Source: Deltaproteobacteria bacterium
Lineage (GTDB): Bacteria; Myxococcota_A; UBA9160; PR03
Direction of reading: 5' to 3'
Length of the DNA: 5,916 nucleotides
Assembly: GCA_018262315.1 (NCBI GenBank)
Contig: JAGSPS010000207.1
Span: 1 to 5,916, forward strand
How positions within the stretch are numbered: the stretch's first letter is position 1; every line of letters begins with the position of its first letter. Both the position numbers and the translations under genes were made by a program. Positions 1-5,601 of the stretch are shown piece after piece. The notes under the pieces are model-generated. The model worked only from the letters and a program-made list of their open reading frames with translations, ran no database searches and was not told the origin of the DNA.

Positions 1-149
1 TCACGCTGCGAAGCCGCTGGCCTCCGTCCGCCGAGGACGTTTCGGCCGAGTCCCCCGCCCGCGCGCCTCGCAGCAACGATCCAAAGCAAGTGCGGCCGGG
101 GCGTACCTCGGCCCCAAGCGCAACGGCCCGCGCTGCCACGCATCCGCCC

Positions 150-1802
150 ATGATCCGCGTTCCCGCCGCCGTTCTCGATCAAGTCACCGCGACCTACGGG
201 GCGTATTTCGAACCCGTGTCGCGGGTGCCCGCTCGCAAGCTCGCATCCGACGTACTCGACGAAGAGAAGGTCCACGATCAGGTGGCGCTTCTCTGCAAGA
301 CGCTCGGGATCGACGCCGCTTCGCTGCGCGGCAAGCGCCTGCTCGAAGTGGGCAGCGGCTTCGGGATCTTCGTCGCGGTGACGCGCACCGCGTACGGGAT
401 GGAGAGTTTCGGACTGGAGCCCGCCGCTTCGGGCTTCGACACCTCGTACCAGATCAGCCGCGAGATCGTCGCGAGCTACGGGCTCGACACGGACGTGATC
501 CGCAACGCGCGTGGTGAAGCGATCCCGTTCCCCGACGATCACTTCGACCTGCTGTTCTCCTCGACCGCGCTCGAACACGCGGAGAATCCCGAGCGCGTGC
601 TGGACGAATCGCTGCGCGTGCTGAAGCCCGGCGGCTGCCTCCACTTCGTGTTCCCGAACTACGGCTCGTTCTTCGAGGGCCACTACGCCCTACCCTGGAT
701 CCCGTACCTGCCCCATTTCCTGGCGCGGCTCTGGGTGCGGCTCTGGGGACGCGACCCGGCCTTCGTCGACACGCTCCAGTTCACCCACTATTTCCGCACG
801 CGGCGCTGGCTCGCGCAGCGCGACGACATCGACCTCGTGTCGCTGGGCGAGGAGATCTTCGAAGAGCGGATGCAGCAGCTGGCGCTGAAGGAATGGGGCG
901 GCCTCGGCCGCGTCCGGCGCGCGCTCGAGATCGCCGACCGGCTGCGCCTGGTTCCCCTCATCAGCTGGCTCTGTCTGCGCACGAAGTCCTTCGATCCGAT
1001 CGTGCTGACGCTGCGCAAGCGCGCGCTCGCAGCGCCACCGCGCACCGACGACAACCAGCAGATCTACGACACGCATTGGCCGCAGTGGTCGGACATGAAG
1101 CGCTACGGCCCCTCCAGTCGCTGGTTGCGCGCGCTGATCGGGGATCTCGTCGACGGACCGCTGCGGGGTGTCGCGATCGAACGCGTGCTCGATTTCGGCT
1201 GCGGCGAGGGATCCACCACCGAGTACCTGGCGTGCAAGCTGCCGGGTGCGCGCGTCCTCGGCGTCGACCAGTCGGGCAGCGGCATCGACAGCGCGAAGTC
1301 GACGTACGGCGCGCCGAACCTCGAGTTCCGTCACGAGCCCAGCGACGTCGAGTTCGGCGACGCCCGCTTCGACCTGGTCACCTGTTTCGAAGTGCTCGAG
1401 CACGTCGAAGACTGGCAGGCGCTCGCCCGCCGCCTGGCGGGCGCGACCTCGCGCTACCTGCTGGTGTCGTTCCCGACCGGAAGAATGCGCGGCTTCGAGG
1501 TGAACGTCGGCCACCTGCGCAACTTCAGGCCCGGCGAGTTCGAGTCGTTCCTGGAGCGGCAGGGCTTCCGCGCGGTTCAGCTCTACTACGCCGGCTTCCC
1601 GTTCTACTCGCCGCTGTTCCGCGACCTCTGCCAGCTGACCAACAGCGGCGGCAATGCGCTGACGACGGGCCGCTACTCGTTCTTGCAGCGGCGGCTCAGC
1701 GACCTGATCTTCGTTGCGTTCCGCTACCTGTCGACCCGGAAGCGGTGCGGCGACCAGTTCTGCGGGCTCTTCGAGCGCGCGGCGTCCGTCGCAGCGAGAT
1801 GA
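150..1802 (+). CDS. Tandem two-domain class I SAM-dependent methyltransferase
   Basis: Numbering here is from the ATG at 150 (550 residues). Domain 1 has the SAM-binding glycine motif LLEVGSGFG at about 63-71, an acidic strand-2 end (GLEP, about 87-90), FDLLFSSTALEHAENP at about 131-146 and RVLKPGG at about 155-161. It is followed by a Trp/Pro/Tyr-rich insert (about 169-200) of the sort seen in methyltransferases of glycan clusters. Domain 2 begins near 303 with YDTHWPQWSDMKRYGP, then RVLDFGCGEG (about 344-353), VLGVDQS (about 367-373) and FDLVTCFEVLEHVEDW (about 405-420). Both domains keep the SAM-binding residues, so both look active. The likely role is methylation of two positions on a surface glycan or its precursor; this is inferred from context and the substrate is unknown. 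No ATG or GTG lies near the domain junction, so this is one fused chain. Start: ATG at 150 is preferred. A GTG at 90 adds 20 Ala/Arg/Thr-rich residues; neither has a clear Shine-Dalgarno, and the frame stays open to the left edge. The stop overlaps the next gene. Confidence 0.88.
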   Translation: MIRVPAAVLDQVTATYGAYFEPVSRVPARKLASDVLDEEKVHDQVALLCKTLGIDAASLRGKRLLEVGSGFGIFVAVTRTAYGMESFGLEPAASGFDTSYQISREIVASYGLDTDVIRNARGEAIPFPDDHFDLLFSSTALEHAENPERVLDESLRVLKPGGCLHFVFPNYGSFFEGHYALPWIPYLPHFLARLWVRLWGRDPAFVDTLQFTHYFRTRRWLAQRDDIDLVSLGEEIFEERMQQLALKEWGGLGRVRRALEIADRLRLVPLISWLCLRTKSFDPIVLTLRKRALAAPPRTDDNQQIYDTHWPQWSDMKRYGPSSRWLRALIGDLVDGPLRGVAIERVLDFGCGEGSTTEYLACKLPGARVLGVDQSGSGIDSAKSTYGAPNLEFRHEPSDVEFGDARFDLVTCFEVLEHVEDWQALARRLAGATSRYLLVSFPTGRMRGFEVNVGHLRNFRPGEFESFLERQGFRAVQLYYAGFPFYSPLFRDLCQLTNSGGNALTTGRYSFLQRRLSDLIFVAFRYLSTRKRCGDQFCGLFERAASVAAR

Positions 1803-1804
1803 TG
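1799..1804 (+). promoter_or_regulatory. Stop/start overlap with tandem ATG codons (translational coupling)
   Basis: The bases ATGATG hold two in-frame start codons (1799 and 1802), and the upstream gene's TGA stop (1800-1802) lies within them. The only purine-rich stretch ahead is a weak GCGAG, so re-initiation by ribosomes finishing the upstream methyltransferase is the likely way this gene is translated. Either ATG may be the true start; the protein changes by one Met. Confidence 0.75.
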
Positions 1805-3325
1805 GCGGCCGGCGCAGAGCATCGCGCGGGCGACCGCGACACCGCGTTGCAATCGGCCCGATCGCTCCAGGCGTTCCGCTGGATGTGTCTGTGTCTGGCC
1901 CTCGCCTGGCTGCTCGCGGTGAGCATGGCGGTGGTGAGCGCCGTCGACGCGCACCCGGACGAGGCCCAGCACATCGCGGCGGGCACGTACTACCTGACGC
2001 AGTGGCTGCCGCCGGGCGCCGACGAGGCGGCGCTGCTGCCGTCGCTGTCGCACTACGGCTACACGTATCTCGGTGACGTCGACGTGAGCTACTTCCTGGC
2101 GGGCAAACTCGCGAGCCTGCTTCCCGCGATCGCGCCCTACGAACACCTGCGCTTCCGGGTGTTCAACCTCCTGCTCTTCCTGGTGCTGATCGCCGTGTAC
2201 GCCGCCCGGCGCGACTTGTTCTCGCCGCTCGTGCTGCTGCTGCTCACGCCGCAACTCTGGTACGTGTTCTCTTACTTCAACAACGACGGCCTGCCGCTCT
2301 TCCTGGCGCTGCTCCTCGCGGACGCCGCGTTCGGATCGCGCGGCCGCGTCGCCGGGGCGCTTTCCGGACCCTGGCGTCCGGCTTCGCTGCTTCCGCTGCT
2401 CGGCAGCGGCGTCCTGCTCGGGTTGCTCGTCCTCACCAAGTCGAACTATCTGCCCGTCGTCGGCTTCGTGGTCTTCGTCGCGCTCTGGCGGGCATTCGGG
2501 TTGACGGCCGCGGTGATCCCCGTGGCGAGCGCTGGTCCCTACCTCGCCCACGCGCGCGGCTTCGGCGCGATCCCGCCCGGCGTCGCGCGCGTGGCGCTCG
2601 CGCTCGGCGTCGCGACGCTTGCGAGCGTCGCCGCGCTGCGGGCGTGGCGCTCGCGGCCGACGCGGACTGCAATGGCGCGCGCGGCCGTCGTGCTGCTCGC
2701 GGCCTTCGCGGTCGCGGCGCCGCCGCTCGCCTACGACCGCATCGCGAACGACGCCGGACCGCAGAAGGCGTCCGCGTTGAGCGCGATCGCCGAGAAGCAC
2801 GCCGATCCCGCGTACCGGCCTTCCGAGGCGTCCCGCGCCGAGTCTTTTTTCGGCCTGCGCCTGCGCGACAAGGGCGTGGCGCTGCACGAACTCCTGCTCC
2901 CGCCGTGGAATTGGCCGATCCAGACCCAGAAGTCCTTCACGGGCTACTACGGCTACATGACGATTCACGGACCCGCGGCCTACTACATCGCGATGTTCGC
3001 GTTGCACCTGTTGCTGCTCGCCTACGTGTCCCGGGCCATTCTCGTGCGCGGCGAGCCTACGGAGCGCTGGCTGCTCGCGTTCGCGGTCGCGTTCTCGGCG
3101 GGCGTCGTCTTGCTGTCGTTCTACCACTCCTGGTTCAATGATTTCCAGGCGCAGGGGCGTTACCTGTTCCCCGTGTTGGCGCTCCTCGCGATCCCGTTCA
3201 CGCGCTCGGGCGGGCACTTGCGCGCGCGCTTCGTCCCGGCGCTGCTGGGCACGCTGTTCGTGCTGTCGGCCTCCTCGTTCGTATTCGTCGGCCTGCGCAA
3301 GATTCCCAAGGTCCTCGGCCCGTAG
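1799..3325 (+). CDS. Polytopic membrane glycosyltransferase-like protein (GT-C fold, DUF2142-like)
   Basis: This 508-residue integral membrane protein has about 11-13 hydrophobic segments by eye (for example 28-49, 118-135, 163-178, 196-232, 262-281, 293-311, 393-414, 423-441, 452-468, 477-497). After the first segment comes HPDEAQH (52-58), the acidic first-loop motif where GT-C enzymes keep the catalytic Asp/Glu. SYFNNDG (158-164), KSFTGYYGYM (378-387) and QGRYLFPVLA (452-461) resemble conserved stretches that I recall from DUF2142 and related membrane glycosyltransferases. The hydrophilic stretch at about 312-390 would be the large external loop. GT-C proteins use polyprenyl-phosphate-linked sugars and act on the periplasmic side of the membrane; donor and acceptor here are unknown. 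It is coupled to the methyltransferase upstream and followed after 4 bases by another, so a shared glycan pathway is likely. The start follows from the ATGA overlap; the same frame is open further upstream, but that part is an Arg/Pro/Ala-rich shadow. An inactive or non-transferase membrane protein remains possible. Confidence 0.85.
   Translation: MMAAGAEHRAGDRDTALQSARSLQAFRWMCLCLALAWLLAVSMAVVSAVDAHPDEAQHIAAGTYYLTQWLPPGADEAALLPSLSHYGYTYLGDVDVSYFLAGKLASLLPAIAPYEHLRFRVFNLLLFLVLIAVYAARRDLFSPLVLLLLTPQLWYVFSYFNNDGLPLFLALLLADAAFGSRGRVAGALSGPWRPASLLPLLGSGVLLGLLVLTKSNYLPVVGFVVFVALWRAFGLTAAVIPVASAGPYLAHARGFGAIPPGVARVALALGVATLASVAALRAWRSRPTRTAMARAAVVLLAAFAVAAPPLAYDRIANDAGPQKASALSAIAEKHADPAYRPSEASRAESFFGLRLRDKGVALHELLLPPWNWPIQTQKSFTGYYGYMTIHGPAAYYIAMFALHLLLLAYVSRAILVRGEPTERWLLAFAVAFSAGVVLLSFYHSWFNDFQAQGRYLFPVLALLAIPFTRSGGHLRARFVPALLGTLFVLSASSFVFVGLRKIPKVLGP
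2606..2632. repeat. Cluster of short inverted repeats inside the GT-C gene
   Basis: A perfect 12-base palindrome (2607-2618, GCGTCGCGACGC) overlaps an 8-base stem GCGACGCT (2612-2619), which pairs with AGCGTCGC (2624-2631) around the 4-base loop TGCG. The octamer GGCGTCGC at 2606-2613 also occurs at 2579-2586. The stretch encodes an Ala/Val/Leu-rich membrane segment, so repeated GC-rich Ala and Val codons probably explain it. The repeats are real; a function is not shown. Confidence 0.4.
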
Positions 3326-3329
3326 TCCC

Positions 3330-4124
3330 ATGCAATTCGACTTCGGACAGAACTGGCAGGACTTCGCGCGCGCCGCGCTGACGCGCGATCGCGTCGAGCG
3401 AGCCCAGCGGGAGTTCGCGGCGCTGCTGGAAGGCGTGCCGCTCGAGAAGGCGAGCTTCCTCGACATCGGATTCGGCCAGGGGTTGAGCCTGCTCAGTGCG
3501 GCGCGCCGCGGATGCCGCGTCTTCGGTTGCGACATCAACCCCAAGTGCCGGGACGCGCTGCGGACGAGCGCCGCCTGGTTCCCCGAAGTGAAGCTGGACG
3601 CCATCCCGATCGTCGTCGGCTCGATCCTCGACGGCGGCGTGGTGCGCGAGCTGGGCGCGGCGGCCGAGTCGGGCGGCGGCCGCTACGACGTGGTCCACTC
3701 GTGGGGCGTGCTGCATCACACCGGGAACATGCGCGTCGCGATTTGCAACGCGGCGTCGCTGGTCCGCCCGGGCGGTCATCTCGTGCTCGCCATCTACAAC
3801 CGGCACTGGTCGAGCCCCGCCTGGACCGGCGTCAAGTGGCTCTACTGCAAGGCGCCCCGCTGGCTCCAGCGCACGATGGTGTATGCGTTCATGCCGGTCA
3901 TCTGGCTGGCGAAGCAGTGGGTCACCGGGCGCGACCCCACGCACCAGGAACGCGGCATGGACTTCTACTACAACGTGATCGACTGGGTCGGCGGCTACCC
4001 GTACGAGTACGCGTCGATCGCGGAGCTGCGCGCACTCGTCGAGCCACTCGGCTTCGAGTGCCTGCGCTCGCGCCCGGCGGAAGTGCCCACCGGCTGCAAC
4101 GAGTTCGTGTTCCGGCGGCTGTGA
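3330..4124 (+). CDS. Class I SAM-dependent methyltransferase
   Basis: This 264-residue soluble protein is a single Rossmann-type methyltransferase of ordinary length. The SAM-binding glycine motif is FLDIGFGQG (43-51), the acidic residue at the end of strand 2 is D68 in FGCDINP, the strand-4 region is YDVVHSWGVLHHTGNM (119-134), and strand 5 is VRPGGHLVLAIYN (145-157). Residues 158-215 form a Trp- and Tyr-rich insert that may cap the active site and choose the substrate. The stretch GGYPYEYASIAELRALVEPL (221-240) is of a kind I associate with methyltransferases in polysaccharide clusters. It starts 4 bases after the preceding stop with no good Shine-Dalgarno nearby, so coupled translation is likely. 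The ATG at 3330 is chosen because the same frame upstream (from 3138) is an Arg/Ser-rich shadow inside the previous gene. Probable role: methylation of a sugar or nucleotide-sugar; the substrate is not determinable. Its stop lies 7 bases from the stop of the convergent gene. Confidence 0.9.
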   Translation: MQFDFGQNWQDFARAALTRDRVERAQREFAALLEGVPLEKASFLDIGFGQGLSLLSAARRGCRVFGCDINPKCRDALRTSAAWFPEVKLDAIPIVVGSILDGGVVRELGAAAESGGGRYDVVHSWGVLHHTGNMRVAICNAASLVRPGGHLVLAIYNRHWSSPAWTGVKWLYCKAPRWLQRTMVYAFMPVIWLAKQWVTGRDPTHQERGMDFYYNVIDWVGGYPYEYASIAELRALVEPLGFECLRSRPAEVPTGCNEFVFRRL

Positions 4125-4144
4125 GCGGCGCTCATCGCGCCGCC
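4114..4144. other. Stem-loop spanning both convergent stop codons
   Basis: The outer arms GGCGGC (4114-4119) and GCCGCC (4139-4144) pair over 6 bases. After a small internal loop (4120-4121 opposite 4135-4138), the inner arms TGAGC (4122-4126) and GCTCA (4130-4134) pair over 5 bases around the loop GGC. The inner stem places the + gene's TGA opposite the TCA that is the - gene's stop. The structure forms equally in transcripts of either strand. There is no T-run on either side, so it is not a classic intrinsic terminator. It could still act as a weak bidirectional terminator or 3'-end stabiliser, or be chance in GC-rich DNA. Confidence 0.4.
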
Positions 4145-5598
4145 CCGCCGGCGATCGGAACGTCACCCGCCGTGTAGATCCAGTACTCCTCTTCCTGCTT
4201 GAAGTCGTCGAGCGGAGCCGCCGTGCGATGGCGCAGCGTGAGGCCGAGCGCCGCAGGGTCGTCGATCGGCTTGCTGGTGAGGAACACGATCGGCCGCGGC
4301 TCCGGGAAGCGGGCGCGTGTCTGGAGGAACGCATCGGGTTCTGTCGTCACGAGACCGCGCACGTAGGCGCCGTTCCAGGGCATGTAGCTGCCGAACGCGT
4401 CGTGGCCCGGGTAGTAGAACGTGGCGATCGGGAGATACGGGAGCACGGCTTCGCCGGTCGTGGCCGGGTGCGCCGCCACCACGGCGGACCCGAGGTCGAG
4501 GCTGCGCACGAACTCGGCCGCCTCGAACGAAGCGGAGAACGGCTCGTCGTAATCGAGTCCGCTGCGGTTGACGCCCGACTTGAGATGCGAGAGCGCCGAG
4601 AACGCGAACAGCAACAGCAGGACCGATCGACGCGGCACACGCCGCGAGACGTCGCCCTCCTCGAGCCACACGGCGGCCGTCGTCGCGAGCCAGAGGAAGC
4701 CGGCGTGCCGCAAGAACCCGCTGTAGACCGTCAGGAAGAAGGTGACTAGCCCGACGGCGCTCCAGAGCATGAACGCGAACACCTCGCGGCGGGGACGCAG
4801 CGCGAGGACGATCCAGATCAGCGACACCGCCCCGAGACAACCGCCCGGAAGCCGCGAGAAGGATGGGAAGAATGCATCGCGCAGCAGACTGAGTAGAACC
4901 CGCTCGACGCGGAACTCGCGCTCGATGAGCTGCGGGTCGTCGGGGGGCAGCAGGATCCAGATCGCGAGCAGTCCTCCCGCGATGGCGATCGCCATCCCGA
5001 GCGCCATCGCGCGAGTCGACACCGGTGCTCCGGATGGCCGCGCCCGCCAGGTTTCGAGGATCCAGAAGAAACCGAGCCCCGCCGCCAGCACGAGGCTGTG
5101 CGCGTTGGTGTTCGCGAGGAGCGCGATCAGCAAGCCGGTCAGCAGCGGCCGCGGTCGACGCGCGCCGAGCACGGCGCACGTCGCCATCAGCAGCGTGAAC
5201 GAGAGCCCGTAGCTGCGCGCCACGACGCCGTACTCGTGGAGCGGCAGCACGCCGAACGGGAACAACAGCTTCAACAACAGCGGCAGCCGCGCGTAGCGCA
5301 GGAAGATCGCAACGCCGATCGACACGATCGCGACGTTCAGGAGGTTGATGCTCACGTACGGCAGGCCGGCGCGCGCCAGCGGCGTCACCAACAGGTGCCA
5401 GAGGCCGGGTGTGCCGGAGTGCTTCAGGAAGCTCAACCACGCGGAAGGCGCGGCGTCGCGAGCGAAGAGCCAGACGTCCGCCTCGTCGCGCCACGGCTCG
5501 TGATGGGCGACGACCCCGAGCAGAATGGCGAGCTGCGCGACCCAGACGGCGACGAGCAGCGCCCGCTCGCTGCGCGCGCTCGGCCGGCCGCGCCTCAC
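4132..5598 (-). CDS. Polytopic membrane glycosyltransferase-like protein with WRDEA motif (GT-C type)
   Basis: This protein has 488 residues from the GTG at 5598. A membrane segment (13-31) is followed directly by HHEPWRDEADVWLFARD (32-48), whose Asp-Glu pair sits where GT-C glycosyltransferases carry the catalytic acid. GTPGLWHLLVTPLARAGLPY (62-81) matches the usual continuation in this type of protein. By eye there are about 9-11 membrane segments up to residue 337. From about 343 to 488 the chain is soluble and, by GT-C topology, periplasmic. It contains FSASFEAAEFVRSL (354-367), GEAVLPYLPIATFYYPGHD (382-400) and a C-terminal YWIYTAG (472-478). The likely role is sugar transfer from a lipid-linked donor during glycan assembly; donor and acceptor are unknown. 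Start: GTG at 5598 overlaps the upstream stop as GTGA. An adjacent GTG at 5601 adds one residue, and the open frame back to 5844 is an Arg-rich overlap with the upstream gene and is not used. It ends 7 bases from the convergent methyltransferase. Confidence 0.85.
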   Translation of the reverse strand: MRRGRPSARSERALLVAVWVAQLAILLGVVAHHEPWRDEADVWLFARDAAPSAWLSFLKHSGTPGLWHLLVTPLARAGLPYVSINLLNVAIVSIGVAIFLRYARLPLLLKLLFPFGVLPLHEYGVVARSYGLSFTLLMATCAVLGARRPRPLLTGLLIALLANTNAHSLVLAAGLGFFWILETWRARPSGAPVSTRAMALGMAIAIAGGLLAIWILLPPDDPQLIEREFRVERVLLSLLRDAFFPSFSRLPGGCLGAVSLIWIVLALRPRREVFAFMLWSAVGLVTFFLTVYSGFLRHAGFLWLATTAAVWLEEGDVSRRVPRRSVLLLLFAFSALSHLKSGVNRSGLDYDEPFSASFEAAEFVRSLDLGSAVVAAHPATTGEAVLPYLPIATFYYPGHDAFGSYMPWNGAYVRGLVTTEPDAFLQTRARFPEPRPIVFLTSKPIDDPAALGLTLRHRTAAPLDDFKQEEEYWIYTAGDVPIAGGAAR

Positions 5599-5601
5599 CA
5601 C
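5595..5601 (-). promoter_or_regulatory. Stop/start overlap with tandem GTG codons (translational coupling)
   Basis: Read on the - strand, the bases GTGGTGA contain two in-frame GTG codons (5601-5599 and 5598-5596) and the upstream gene's TGA stop (5597-5595). The second GTG gives the common 4-base GTGA overlap. No Shine-Dalgarno stands out just upstream, so coupled re-initiation is the likely mode. It mirrors the ATGATGA junction at 1799-1804. Confidence 0.65.

Noticed and set aside
1..149. Possible promoter, or the 3' end of a - strand gene (TCA at 1-3)
   Set aside because: No convincing -35/-10 pair is visible in the GC-rich stretch. A - strand reading ending at the TCA is open but too short and featureless to support as a gene.
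690..1514. Antisense open frame within the two-domain methyltransferase
   Set aside because: Composition is Arg/Ala/Glu/Val-rich with no recognisable domain, and it lies fully opposite a well-supported gene.
893..1798. Long open stretch in the frame of the membrane protein gene, upstream of its ATG
   Set aside because: It lies wholly inside the two-domain methyltransferase in another frame and translates to Arg/Pro/Ala-rich sequence without domain motifs, typical of a GC-rich shadow. The recognisable protein begins at 1799.
2827..2850. Intrinsic terminator inside the GT-C gene
   Set aside because: The stem is only about 4 base pairs plus a wobble and is separated from the T-run by five bases, and it sits within a coding region; it is kept only as a low-interest observation.
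3138..3329. Upstream extension of the third gene into the GT-C gene
   Set aside because: The added residues are an Arg/Ser/Cys-rich shadow of membrane-protein codons; the domain starts naturally at the ATG at 3330.
1724..3604. Open frame of more than 600 codons antisense to the GT-C gene
   Set aside because: Its translation is very rich in Arg, Gln, Glu and His with no membrane segments or motifs, while the + strand reading has clear family motifs. It is a consequence of high GC at third positions.
3198..4334. Antisense open frame covering the third methyltransferase and the convergent junction
   Set aside because: Low-complexity Arg/Ala/Asp/Val composition, no motif, and it conflicts with two well-supported genes.
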